Positions 8,149-16,295 are shown, numbered from the stretch's first letter. The stretch: DNA of 64,000 nt from Paenibacillus zeisoli (GCF_003994465.1 NZ_RZNX01000008.1:62001-126000), one strand, 5' to 3'. Notes: generated from the letters alone by a model not told the origin. Program-made: numbers and translations.

Positions 8149-9663
8149 TTAGGCAAGCTTTGCCCTGCTGGCTGTAATATCACTGAACATTCCAGAGTAG
8201 TTCGTGACTTCACCAGCATCATTCTTCACGGCACTAATCGTTAACCATTCGAGATAGATCTCTCCATTCTTCTTCCGGTTCCAGATTTCACCCTGCCAGT
8301 ATCCATGTTCACGAATGTTCTCCCACATGTCGTTGTAGAACTCACGTGACTGCTTTCCGGATTTAAGGACACTTGGCTTCTTACCGATTACCTCAGCCGC
8401 AGTATATCCGGTTAATTTAGTGAATGAAGCATTAACGGAAGTAATGGTTCCCTTCTCATTCGTAACCATGATCCCTTCCACCGTATTCTCGATGATTGAG
8501 GCGGACAGTCCGAGCTTCTCTTGATAGAACATCCAGATGACCAGGATCAAGCTGGCTAGCGCAACTTCAGATAAAGCCATGAACCCGATTGCGTAATGTC
8601 CAGTTGCCTTGAACAAGAGGGTAAGCATCAGCGGCGGGAAGAAGCCCCCGAGACCGCCCATAGCTGAGATAATTCCGTTAGCGATACCTGCCTGCTTAGT
8701 GAAGTGAAGCGGAACCAGCTTGAAGATCGCTCCGTTCCCGGTTCCTGCACAGAAGGCTACAGTCAGACAGCCGACCGAATACAAGCCAAGTGTAGGAGCG
8801 AATGAGAGCAATACTGCCGAAGCAGTCAAGCCTGCAAATACAAGCATAAGCAGCTTGTATGGATTCATGATGTCGCCCAGCTTACCTCCGATTGGGCGCA
8901 TCGCGGTAGCCAGTGCGATAAAGCCTGCTGTACGGAGTCCTGCGTCCACCTTGGACAGATGGAAATTAGTGACCAGGAAGTTAGGCAGATACACGGTGAA
9001 AGCAACGAATGAACCAAAGGTAATGAAATAGAACAGACATAACAGCCACAGTTTCTGATTGCGTGACACTTCCTTCACCTGCTTAACAAGTGAAGTCCTT
9101 ACTTTCGCCTGCGGTTCCTTGCGGTCGCCAAGCGTAAAGTTCAGCGCAGCCATCCCGATCAGCAGAATGCCGTAAGCCAGAATGGTCTTGGACCAACCGA
9201 TTTGAGTGGCGAGCAGAGGAGCGCCGAATGTCGAGAAGGCGGTACCGATATTACCCACCCCGTAGATCCCATTAACGAAGCCGTGCTTTTCCTTACCATA
9301 ATATTTAGGCAGTGAAGTGACGCCAACCGAGAACACGGCACCTGAGGTTCCCAGGAAGAAGCCGCCAATGATCAGATCCCAGAAGGAGTCGGCCTGGCTG
9401 ACCCAATATAGTGGAATGAGCAGCAACACGAAGCTGAAAGCGAACATTTTGCGGGCACCAATAACATTGGTCCAGTAGCCGAACGGAATTCTCATAATAG
9501 AGCCCATCAGCACGGGTACCGCGGTGACCCAAGTCAGCTGAGTCGCGGTAAGATGAATATCCTCTTTGATGAAGGGCATTAAGGAAGATATGATGACCCA
9601 GGTCATGAAGCCGGTGATCAGACTGACCGTCTGTATAGGTAGTTGAAGTTTTCTAATATTCAT
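8149..9663 (-). CDS. narK: NarK-type nitrate/nitrite MFS transporter fused to a C-terminal PAS domain
   Basis: A 504-residue protein. Residues about 1-390 form a 12-helix major facilitator of the nitrate/nitrite porter group, with the signature MRIPFGYWTNVIGARK and glycine-rich signatures such as GVGNIGTAFSTFGAPL and GGLGGFFPPL. Residues about 395-500 are a PAS domain: ASIIENTVEGIMVTNEKG, FTKLTGYTAAEVIGKKP, then GYWQGEIWNRKKNGEIYLEW and SDIT. There is no kinase or GGDEF after the PAS. Its start overlaps the preceding 62-residue gene by four bases. It imports nitrate and/or exports nitrite for the adjacent reductase. The PAS probably gates transport or docks a partner; that is inference. Confidence 0.88.
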   Translation of the reverse strand: MNIRKLQLPIQTVSLITGFMTWVIISSLMPFIKEDIHLTATQLTWVTAVPVLMGSIMRIPFGYWTNVIGARKMFAFSFVLLLIPLYWVSQADSFWDLIIGGFFLGTSGAVFSVGVTSLPKYYGKEKHGFVNGIYGVGNIGTAFSTFGAPLLATQIGWSKTILAYGILLIGMAALNFTLGDRKEPQAKVRTSLVKQVKEVSRNQKLWLLCLFYFITFGSFVAFTVYLPNFLVTNFHLSKVDAGLRTAGFIALATAMRPIGGKLGDIMNPYKLLMLVFAGLTASAVLLSFAPTLGLYSVGCLTVAFCAGTGNGAIFKLVPLHFTKQAGIANGIISAMGGLGGFFPPLMLTLLFKATGHYAIGFMALSEVALASLILVIWMFYQEKLGLSASIIENTVEGIMVTNEKGTITSVNASFTKLTGYTAAEVIGKKPSVLKSGKQSREFYNDMWENIREHGYWQGEIWNRKKNGEIYLEWLTISAVKNDAGEVTNYSGMFSDITASRAKLA

Positions 9664-9848
9664 TTGACGTCACGCTCCCGAAAGTAGATCCATATTGCAA
9701 TTGGAAATAACACGATATTAAGTACTGCGAAAAGAACTACACGCTCATAGCGCTCATAGAAATAGGAATTCACTGCCTGCTGGGTACAAATAATATTGAG
9801 CAGCAGTACGAAGCAGAGCAGAATGACACCACGGTAACTACGTTTCAT
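9660..9848 (-). CDS. Small two-helix membrane protein in nitrate operon
   Basis: A 62-residue protein with two predicted membrane helices (residues about 7-24 and 38-56) and a basic start, MKRSYRG. It overlaps the Rieske gene upstream by 11 bases and narK downstream by 4 bases, so it is translationally embedded in the operon. It resembles the tiny accessory subunits that stabilise membrane oxidoreductases or transporters. I do not recognise a named family. Confidence 0.65.
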   Translation of the reverse strand: MKRSYRGVILLCFVLLLNIICTQQAVNSYFYERYERVVLFAVLNIVLFPIAIWIYFRERDVK

Positions 9849-10407
9849 ACCGTTTCACTCCTGTCGCATAGATTGCCCCCTGCTCTTTGGAGAGCACTAC
9901 TTCAGGAAGGGGGCGCTGCGGAGGACCCGCCGTCGGCTTCCCTGTCTTCACATCAAAGAATCCATGATGACACGGGCAGACCAGTCTGCCCTCTTCCTTG
10001 CTCCAGAACACCGGACACTTGAGATGCGTGCACGCGTTCTGATAGGCCTTGTACTCATTCTCTCCCAAGCGGACCAGCAGTGCGGCATCATGCTCCCCTG
10101 GGTAAGCAAATTCAATGGCTTCCCCAATCTTCAAGTCATTCGCGTTAGCCAGCTTTTGCTTAGGGTGAGACTTGCTGCCAAGTCCGCTCAGCTCCTTCAC
10201 GGCAAGTGCTCCCCAAGGGAGGGTAGACACCGCGAAGATCCCTGCCGCGCCGACCATGGTCTTCATGAACCCGCGGCGGTCCAATCTCCGTTCTCCAGCC
10301 TTGCGTATATTATGGGTATAGTTATTTTCCTCAAATGGAATCTTGTCGTTGTTATGCTTGGTACGATTGATATCTGCTTTCTTGTTATTCTTGATATCCT
10401 CACCCAT
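9838..10407 (-). CDS. Rieske [2Fe-2S] protein with Tat signal
   Basis: A 189-residue protein. A twin-arginine motif RRGFMK lies at residues 44-49, ahead of a hydrophobic stretch, so it is exported folded and probably stays anchored by that helix. Rieske box I is C126-T-H128-L-K-C131 and box II is C144-P-C146-H147-H148-G, giving all four cluster ligands plus the disulfide pair seen in high-potential Rieske proteins. The 43 residues before the Tat motif are unusually long and hydrophilic. It lies between the ferredoxin subunit and narK and should carry electrons from the quinone/cytochrome level toward the reductase. Confidence 0.88.
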   Translation of the reverse strand: MGEDIKNNKKADINRTKHNNDKIPFEENNYTHNIRKAGERRLDRRGFMKTMVGAAGIFAVSTLPWGALAVKELSGLGSKSHPKQKLANANDLKIGEAIEFAYPGEHDAALLVRLGENEYKAYQNACTHLKCPVFWSKEEGRLVCPCHHGFFDVKTGKPTAGPPQRPLPEVVLSKEQGAIYATGVKRYET

Positions 10408-10441
10408 GGCGATCCCTCCTTCTTCAGCGGTACATTCTTGA

Positions 10442-11008
10442 TCAGAACAACTTCTCTGTGCCTTGTAAAATGCCCGGCAGATTGATCTTCACGTGGGTCT
10501 CCCCTTCAAGCGGGTTCTCCGGCATCCGGGAAGACATCCATTTGCCCAGCCGATGCTTCTCCTGCTTGGCCGCGAACTCTTCCTCTGTAATCCACTGGAG
10601 TGTATTGGTCGGGCAGACGGAAGCACACATTGGAGGAATCCCCTCTTTGGTACGGTCGTAGCACAGATCGCACTTGTACATCAGGTTCTGTTCTTCGTCA
10701 AATTTAGGAATTCCGTAAGGACAAGCAATCGTACAGTTCTGACATCCAATACATTTCTCTACGAGAGCTGACAGAACCGCGCCTTCCTCAGTCACTTGAA
10801 TCGCCTGGGCCGGACAACTCCGGGCACAAGCCGGGTTCACACAGTGCAGGCACATCAGCGGAATAGTCTGACGGTTCACAAGCGGATTGACATCATATAC
10901 ATAGTTACGATTGCGTTCATCGTGTCCGCCGCACTGCGTGCAGGCAGCAAGGCAGCTCCGGCAGCCGATACAATTGTCCATTTCAATATAGAGCAGCTGT
11001 TTCATCAT
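10442..11008 (-). CDS. Four-cluster 4Fe-4S ferredoxin subunit (DmsB/NrfC type)
   Basis: A 188-residue iron-sulfur protein with four cysteine groups: CIGCRSCLAACTQC near residue 14, CLHCVNPACARSCP, CIGCQNCTIACPYG and CDLCYDRTKEG..CASVCP. This is the electron-transfer subunit pattern of molybdopterin oxidoreductases. It has no signal peptide, so it sits on the cytoplasmic side. Its start overlaps the end of the catalytic subunit gene by four bases, as expected for a tight complex. It probably wires the molybdopterin enzyme to the membrane subunit. Confidence 0.9.
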   Translation of the reverse strand: MMKQLLYIEMDNCIGCRSCLAACTQCGGHDERNRNYVYDVNPLVNRQTIPLMCLHCVNPACARSCPAQAIQVTEEGAVLSALVEKCIGCQNCTIACPYGIPKFDEEQNLMYKCDLCYDRTKEGIPPMCASVCPTNTLQWITEEEFAAKQEKHRLGKWMSSRMPENPLEGETHVKINLPGILQGTEKLF

Positions 11009-13227
11009 AGGTGAACGGCCTCCTTCTCTGCCTTTTTACTGCCTGCTGTATCCGCCTGCCCATTAGGACGTTCAACTCCAAGCTTATCGATCTCAGCTGC
11101 ACATACTTTGAACTCCGGCATCCGCGACATCGGATCAAGGGCTGGAATCGTTAGTAGGTTCACGGAATCTTCATGACCGAAATGGTACGGAACGAACACG
11201 GTATCCTTACGAATGGCTTCGGTAATCTTTACTTTATATATACACTCACCGCGGCGGGTTCTAAGCCGAACTCTTTCTTCATGCTCAATTTCATACTTTG
11301 CAGCCGTCTCAGGATGAACTTCGACATAAGGTTCAGGACACATATCCAGGAGGAACGGAATTCGCCTGGTTTGGTTACCGGATAGATAGTGGTACACAAC
11401 CCGTCCTGTAGTTAAGCGAAGCGGATAGGTTTCATCCGGCTCCTCTGCTGGAGGACGATAAGGAAGGGCACACAGCTTGGCTTTGCCATCCGGATGATAG
11501 AACTTCTTATCAAGGAACATATGCGGTGTTCCCGGATCATTCTCATCCTTGCACGGCCAGAAGACACCATCTTGCTTCTCGATTTTGTCCCAGGTTGCCC
11601 CGTAGTAATCCGCATATCCGCCTTTGGAAGCCAGCCGGAATTCATCAGCTACGTCGCTGGCTGTCTTCAAATGACTGAAGTATTTACCGCGGCCCAGCCG
11701 TTCAGCCAGCTCCACGGCGATCTGCCAGTCGGGCTTACTCTCACCCAAGGGCTCCTGTGCCTTGTTGATTTTGATGATACGGCCTTCAAGGTTAGTGACG
11801 GTTCCCTCATCCTCTGACCAAGTCACGGATGGAAGAACTACATCTGCAAATTCAGCAGATTCGGACAAGTACATATCCGAGCAGACCATGAAATCAAGTC
11901 CCTTCAGCACTTTCCGAACAAAATTCAGGTTCGGCGCCGATACAGCCGGATTGGAGCAGAGCAGGTACAGTCCGCGAATCGTCTTCTGTTCCATTAGCTC
12001 GAACATCTCGTAAGCGGATACCCCGGGCTGTGGCATTTCCTCCGGTGTGATTCCCCATACCTTACATACTTCTTCCACATGCTTCGGATTCGTAATCTTG
12101 CGGTAGCCTGGGAGCAGATCCGATTTCTGACCATGCTCACGGCCGCCTTGCCCGTTGCCTTGACCAGTAAAGGTGGCTACCCCCGACTTCGGACGGCCGA
12201 TCTTGCCGGTAACAAGCGGCATATTCGTATAACCGGATACATTGTCGGCTCCCTTGTGCTGCTGCTCAATTCCCCGTGCGAAAAGAACAACGGCTTCCGG
12301 AGCCTTACCGTAGATCTCTGCTGCGCGAATCAGCTTCTCTGGTGCAACTCCCGTAATCTCACTTGTATATTCAGGCGTGAACTCCTTCACGACCTCTACC
12401 ATTTCTTCAAATCCGCCTGTATGCTCTCTGATGAAATCTTCATCTGCGTATCCGCCTTGAATCAGCAGGTTCACCATACAGTTGGCCAGTGCCAAATCCG
12501 TACCCGGACGCAGATCCAGATGAATGTCGGCTCTTCTTGCAAGCGGAGTCTCCCGCGGATCAGCTACAATGAGGTAACCACCGCGGCTTTGAACTTCCCA
12601 TACTCGGAACATGGACGTAGGGTGACACTCTGCCGTGTTGCTTCCAGCAATGAAGAGGCAGTCTGTCTCGTGGAGATCTGTCCAAGGCAGGGTTGAGCCC
12701 CGGTCAACTCCGAAGGTCCGAAGGAATCCTGCCGCAGCACTCGACATACAGAACCGGCCATTGTAATCAATGTATCTGGTCTGCAAAGCTACACGGGCGA
12801 ACTTCCCGGTAAGATAACATTTCTCATTAGTCATGGATACGCCGCTGAAGACGGACAAGCTATCCTTACCATACTGTGCCTGCATCTCCTTGAACCGGCG
12901 GGCAATCAGATCATAGGCTTCATCCCAGCTGGCTTCCCGGAAGCCTTCCTTGGTTCCCTTAAGAGCCGGATTGTCGCGGATAAGCGGTTTCAGTATGCGG
13001 TCTGGATGATTCGTCTGCTGATAGGCGGTTACGCCTTTCGGACACATTTTCCCCAGAGTTACAGGCCAATCATAACGCGGTTCAACCCCGATAATCGTGT
13101 TCGACTTGGTATCGACGCGCAGGTTCATCCCGCACTGCATACCGCAATATGAACAGTGTGTTGGAACCAGCTTCTCACCCGGGTGAACCTTGTTCTCTAT
13201 AACCTTAAAGAATTTATCCTTTGGCAT
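11005..13227 (-). CDS. Molybdopterin oxidoreductase, NapA/NasC-type nitrate reductase catalytic subunit
   Basis: A 740-residue bis-MGD enzyme. The N-terminal cluster ligands are C25, C28, C32 and C62 (THCSYCGMQC, then GKMCPKG), and the molybdenum-ligating cysteine is C160 in GRFCMSSAAAG. That text matches nitrate reductases of the Nap/Nas group rather than NarG (Asp ligand) or formate dehydrogenases. There is no Tat signal, unlike NapA, so it is cytoplasmic. It reduces nitrate to nitrite. The companions (ferredoxin, Rieske, membrane protein, NarK) point to a membrane-linked electron supply instead of a soluble NADH partner. Formally, other oxyanions could be the substrate, but narK and the nre genes support nitrate. 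Confidence 0.87.
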   Translation of the reverse strand: MPKDKFFKVIENKVHPGEKLVPTHCSYCGMQCGMNLRVDTKSNTIIGVEPRYDWPVTLGKMCPKGVTAYQQTNHPDRILKPLIRDNPALKGTKEGFREASWDEAYDLIARRFKEMQAQYGKDSLSVFSGVSMTNEKCYLTGKFARVALQTRYIDYNGRFCMSSAAAGFLRTFGVDRGSTLPWTDLHETDCLFIAGSNTAECHPTSMFRVWEVQSRGGYLIVADPRETPLARRADIHLDLRPGTDLALANCMVNLLIQGGYADEDFIREHTGGFEEMVEVVKEFTPEYTSEITGVAPEKLIRAAEIYGKAPEAVVLFARGIEQQHKGADNVSGYTNMPLVTGKIGRPKSGVATFTGQGNGQGGREHGQKSDLLPGYRKITNPKHVEEVCKVWGITPEEMPQPGVSAYEMFELMEQKTIRGLYLLCSNPAVSAPNLNFVRKVLKGLDFMVCSDMYLSESAEFADVVLPSVTWSEDEGTVTNLEGRIIKINKAQEPLGESKPDWQIAVELAERLGRGKYFSHLKTASDVADEFRLASKGGYADYYGATWDKIEKQDGVFWPCKDENDPGTPHMFLDKKFYHPDGKAKLCALPYRPPAEEPDETYPLRLTTGRVVYHYLSGNQTRRIPFLLDMCPEPYVEVHPETAAKYEIEHEERVRLRTRRGECIYKVKITEAIRKDTVFVPYHFGHEDSVNLLTIPALDPMSRMPEFKVCAAEIDKLGVERPNGQADTAGSKKAEKEAVHL

Positions 13228-14350
13228 TCTGGTTGGCCTCCTTTACAGGGATCTTGTGTGTCTGAATGCCAGTGAACCGAGACATCCGGTATTTACGGCG
13301 GCAGGGCAGGCACAGCTCAGCAAGATGGTATCCCTCTTCCGTCTGAAATTTGATGTCGTTCTGTCCAAGCACGTTAATTACATCGTTCGACTGTTCAGCA
13401 GAGACAAATCCGGTACCGCATACCGCACATTTCTTCGTCTCCTGCTCCGCATAATGCTCACGGTAATTCCTCGCAAAAACACTGAGCGGCCGGAATGGAA
13501 TATGAGCGAGCTTGCCAAACGGGATATAGATCATGGTCAATATTACGGACCACTGATGAATCATAGTAATAATCGGATGCCCTTTACCATGAAGGAACAT
13601 ATTAGAGAAGGTCAGTGCAAGACCGGTAACACATACGAACAACAGCAGATAGAGCGGCAGGAAATCATAGGCAAATGACTGTTCGGCTCTAGCCTGCATG
13701 TTCTTGACTCTGCGGTACAACGCCATGCACACGCCACCGATGACCATGAAAGCCGAGATGTTCAGAGCGTTATAGAACAGATAACCGAGCAGCCCATCCG
13801 CCTGAATATGCAGCACATCAATTCCGAAGAAAACGACCCAGTAATATCCGTTCTCCGCCATGGTGAAGTACATCCATCCGAACACGAGCGGGAAGGTAAC
13901 CAGGCAGGAAATGATGCATCCCCAGCCAAGCAGAACGTGCTGAGTCCAGCGGTACCAGCCCCGGTTCCAGATGAATTTGTAAGTCACTAGATGGTTGGCT
14001 GCTGTCTTAGGCGTACTCTTACGGAATAACAGCCTGATCCCCTTTTTGATGATGATCTTGGTCGGAGGTCTTTCCCCCCAGGCAATGAACCGATAGAAAA
14101 ATCCACATATAAATACCAATGTTCCAACCATGTAACCGTATAAGGCCAAATCCACATGAGTAAAAAATCTTGAGCCGATATAGATCAGCACCAATAGACC
14201 TAACACGGTGAGAAATACCGATTTTGCAAATTTGGAAGCGAATGCCCGATCCATCCTGTTCATATCCCCTTTCGCGTCTGTTCCTCGGAACCTATAAGTT
14301 CTCAATTCAGCCGCTTCATTCACGTACGCTGCTTTTTTCTTATTCATCAT
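13214..14350 (-). CDS. Membrane subunit of nitrate reductase complex with C-terminal CxxC pairs
   Basis: A 378-residue integral membrane protein with about 6-7 helices and histidines within or near the helices (for example WTQHVLLGWG, MIHQWSVILTM) suited to b-type haem, as in NarI-like quinol oxidising subunits. After the last helix a soluble tail carries two CxxC pairs (KKCAVCGTG and LCLPCRRKY), probably a zinc- or iron-binding knuckle. It overlaps the catalytic gene by 14 bases and is the first gene of the operon. The ATG at 14350 has no clear ribosome site; ATG codons at 14263 or 14254 behind AAAGGGG are alternatives. Confidence 0.75.
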   Translation of the reverse strand: MMNKKKAAYVNEAAELRTYRFRGTDAKGDMNRMDRAFASKFAKSVFLTVLGLLVLIYIGSRFFTHVDLALYGYMVGTLVFICGFFYRFIAWGERPPTKIIIKKGIRLLFRKSTPKTAANHLVTYKFIWNRGWYRWTQHVLLGWGCIISCLVTFPLVFGWMYFTMAENGYYWVVFFGIDVLHIQADGLLGYLFYNALNISAFMVIGGVCMALYRRVKNMQARAEQSFAYDFLPLYLLLFVCVTGLALTFSNMFLHGKGHPIITMIHQWSVILTMIYIPFGKLAHIPFRPLSVFARNYREHYAEQETKKCAVCGTGFVSAEQSNDVINVLGQNDIKFQTEEGYHLAELCLPCRRKYRMSRFTGIQTHKIPVKEANQNAKG

Positions 14351-14356
14351 AGCTTG

Positions 14357-14376
14357 GATAACGAGAACACGTTATC
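14357..14376. promoter_or_regulatory. Perfect inverted repeat overlapping nitrate operon promoter
   Basis: GATAACG (14357-14363) and CGTTATC (14370-14376) form a perfect 7-bp dyad with a 6-bp spacer. It ends 7 bases before the first operon ATG. On the minus strand the outer arm GATAAC could itself be the -10 element. It may be an operator for a repressor or a 5'-UTR hairpin. Confidence 0.55.
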
Positions 14377-14396
14377 GGGGGAATACCTGATCTTTG

Positions 14397-14412
14397 AGGG
14401 GGAAATTCCCCT
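14397..14412. promoter_or_regulatory. GGGGAA-N-TTCCCC palindrome, candidate NreC-type site
   Basis: The palindrome at 14399-14411 is perfect with a single central base. Its centre is about 41 bp upstream of the transcription start expected from a GATAAC -10 at 14376-14371 on the minus strand, a usual position for a response-regulator activator. A related palindrome lies upstream of the nreA-like gene. Confidence 0.5.
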
Positions 14413-14505
14413 ATTTGGCTGCATAACAAGCCCCTCCAAATTTATGATCAATGGACGCAGCAAAGAAAACTCTTGGATCAGCATGTATGCCCTGAGAGAA
14501 CAACA

Positions 14506-14547
14506 AATCGCCCTCCAGCATGCCTAGAAGGCAGCTGAAGGGCGATT
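14506..14547 (-). terminator. Long hairpin downstream of CBM21 gene
   Basis: Outer arms AATCGCCCT (14506-14514) and AGGGCGATT (14539-14547) enclose further pairing (CAGC/GCTG and TGCC/GGCA), giving one long stem. On the minus strand it is followed by a T-rich tract, consistent with termination of the CBM21 gene. Confidence 0.65.
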
Positions 14548-14578
14548 AGAGGTCATTTAAGTATGTTATTATTACGGT

Positions 14579-15343
14579 TTATCTTTTAACTGTGTAGTTA
14601 TGACCGTAATTGTTATCCCAATAGGTTTGTCCATTTACAGTGTAGGAAATGGCATATTTGATTTCGGATACATTAGAGCCGATATTGTTGAAGCTGAACT
14701 GCCAATCTTGTACGCTCTCCTCCGAGTTGGCCGGCCGGGAGTATGTGGCATAACCTTCTTTGGTTGTATTCCAGTTATCTGTGGTATACACGATTTTAAC
14801 CGTTTTGCTGTAGGCCACGTTCTTGACAAATACATCCCCTGCAAAGGTGTTCTCGTAAATCGTATCGGAAGCGCGAAGGACATACGGTTTGCCTAGAATG
14901 GTTGAACTCAAGTTGAAACGGCTGATGGAATAGTTCTGCCCGTTGTTGTTATCCCAGTACGTCTGACCGCCTACTTCGTACTTGATTGCAAATTGAATTT
15001 TTTGGGCATTGGAGAGCTGCGGATTCGAGTTGTTTAAGTTACTGGTTGAAACAGCGAAGTTCCACTTCTCACGCGCAGCCTCTGTAGGACCCTCATAAGA
15101 AGCACTTGTATCATACCACTTGCCATCCCCAGGAGTGTAGTGAATGGTTACATTCTTTTGATAACTCAGATTGCTAACTTCGACACTGCCGCTAAATCCA
15201 ACATATCCATACTGGTAAGCATAGAAATTGGCTGAAATCAATTGAGCCGGCTGATCACTTGCAAATGCTGACTGTGCAAACGTTAGCGCAAAAATCGCTA
15301 CAAAAGCCAAACCCGAGACGTACCTCTTCATTCTTCTTAACAT
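14579..15343 (-). CDS. Secreted protein made of two CBM21-like starch/glycogen-binding domains
   Basis: A 254-residue protein with a Sec signal peptide (residues 1-28, cleavage after SAFA). The rest is two similar domains of about 105 residues, each ending in the CBM21 hallmark QTYWDNNxGxNY (near residues 128 and 241) and each containing a Y-x-K-x-V-x-I-x-Y-T strand. CBM21 modules bind alpha-glucans; they usually occur attached to amylases or to phosphatase targeting subunits. No catalytic domain is present here. It is monocistronic, between the nitrate operon and the nre-like genes, and has a strong ribosome site. Its function as a free binding protein is unknown. Confidence 0.8.
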   Translation of the reverse strand: MLRRMKRYVSGLAFVAIFALTFAQSAFASDQPAQLISANFYAYQYGYVGFSGSVEVSNLSYQKNVTIHYTPGDGKWYDTSASYEGPTEAAREKWNFAVSTSNLNNSNPQLSNAQKIQFAIKYEVGGQTYWDNNNGQNYSISRFNLSSTILGKPYVLRASDTIYENTFAGDVFVKNVAYSKTVKIVYTTDNWNTTKEGYATYSRPANSEESVQDWQFSFNNIGSNVSEIKYAISYTVNGQTYWDNNYGHNYTVKR

Positions 15344-15611
15344 CCCTACCCTCTCCTATCATTTCAATTTGTTTACTTAGCAAAAATATCATAATATCTT
15401 CCAAAAATAAACACTTTATTGTGAATATGTGTAAATTTAGTATATTTCAGGTTTGGATTACAAAAATGATTTGAGTTTACAGCTTATTCTTCATCCAAAA
15501 TAGTTGAATCATGAGAAAGTTGTCAACTTTCTTTTTCATATGGGTCTGTTACCTAGTGTGTTACAATCCTACATATTCAAGGTGGAGATTCAGTGACTGC
15601 CTCTTAATAAA

Positions 15612-15657
15612 TAGGGGGATTCCCCGACTTACAGGGCGGGTATGGAGAGAGTACAAT
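15612..15657 (+). promoter_or_regulatory. nreA-like promoter with GGGGATTCCCC palindrome
   Basis: TACAAT at 15652-15657 is a good -10; the -35 region near 15629-15634 (TTACAG) is weak. The palindrome GGGGA-T-TCCCC (15615-15625), flanked by TA, is centred about 44 bp before the expected start. Weak -35 plus upstream palindrome suggests activator control. The 15344-15763 gap contains nothing else that I can support apart from the CBM21 gene promoter region. Confidence 0.5.
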
Positions 15658-15763
15658 AATAGCAGACTTGATAACACAACAAGACGGGGAGCTTCATCCC
15701 CATGATTGGTTTTGTAATGGTTGATTGAAGTGTTCCTATATATTCTCAAGGAGGCGCAAGCCG

Positions 15764-16225
15764 ATGATCACAATAAAAGATCATATCGAGCAGGTACTTG
15801 ACTCCCTGCGTGCACGAACAGGCAGCGATTTCTCCGGTCTGCTCCTCATGGATAACCCGGATGCAGGGCTTCGCTGGAACTTTGTCTCCGGGAACCGGAG
15901 CATTCGCAGCAAGCAGATTATTCTCCGGCCGGGACAAGGACTGCCGGGCTTAGTGATGAGGCTCGGCCGGCGGGTAATCCTGGACGACTCCATCCCCGAC
16001 ATCCGGAAGCTCCGCTTTGACAATCCGATTATGCTGGCTGAGAATCTGCATGCCGTTGCCGTTATTCCCATTCTGAAGGAACGAGACATTCTCGGCCTGC
16101 TCATGATTGGCAGCCGTAAGCCTACACTCTACTCGTCTCAACTAATTGAAATGATAGAACAGGAAGCTGAAATGTTAAGTCCTGTAATTGAAGGACTGAA
16201 ATCAGGCCCTATCTCTTCGCGGTGA
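15764..16225 (+). CDS. nreA: GAF-domain nitrate receptor, NreA-like
   Basis: A 153-residue single GAF-domain protein, close to the 154 residues of staphylococcal NreA, which binds nitrate and controls the NreB kinase. The start at 15764 is chosen for its AAGGAGG site; a frame extension to 15725 lacks one. Visible features include RWNFVSGN near residue 36, the GQGLPGLVMRLGR turn and AVAVIPILKERDILGLLMIG. It precedes nreC-like and nreB-like genes, but a hairpin with a T run overlaps its stop codon, so expression of the three genes may be unequal. Nitrate binding is inferred from family and context. Confidence 0.78.
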   Translation: MITIKDHIEQVLDSLRARTGSDFSGLLLMDNPDAGLRWNFVSGNRSIRSKQIILRPGQGLPGLVMRLGRRVILDDSIPDIRKLRFDNPIMLAENLHAVAVIPILKERDILGLLMIGSRKPTLYSSQLIEMIEQEAEMLSPVIEGLKSGPISSR

Positions 16226-16258
16226 ACCCTTTGCTTGTTGCTGGGGTTCATTTTTTTT
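16223..16258 (+). terminator. Terminator or attenuator between nreA- and nreC-like genes
   Basis: TGAACCC (16223-16229, containing the nreA stop) pairs with GGGTTCA (16244-16250) and is followed by eight T residues. It should end part of the nreA transcripts before nreC. Confidence 0.7.
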
Positions 16259-16295
16259 TATATGATACAAAGTAACGAGGGGGTAAGCTCATTAA

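Noticed and set aside
15511-15705. 64-residue frame in the nreA-like promoter region
   Set aside because: It overlaps the -10, palindrome and leader signals and has no ribosome site or recognisable sequence.
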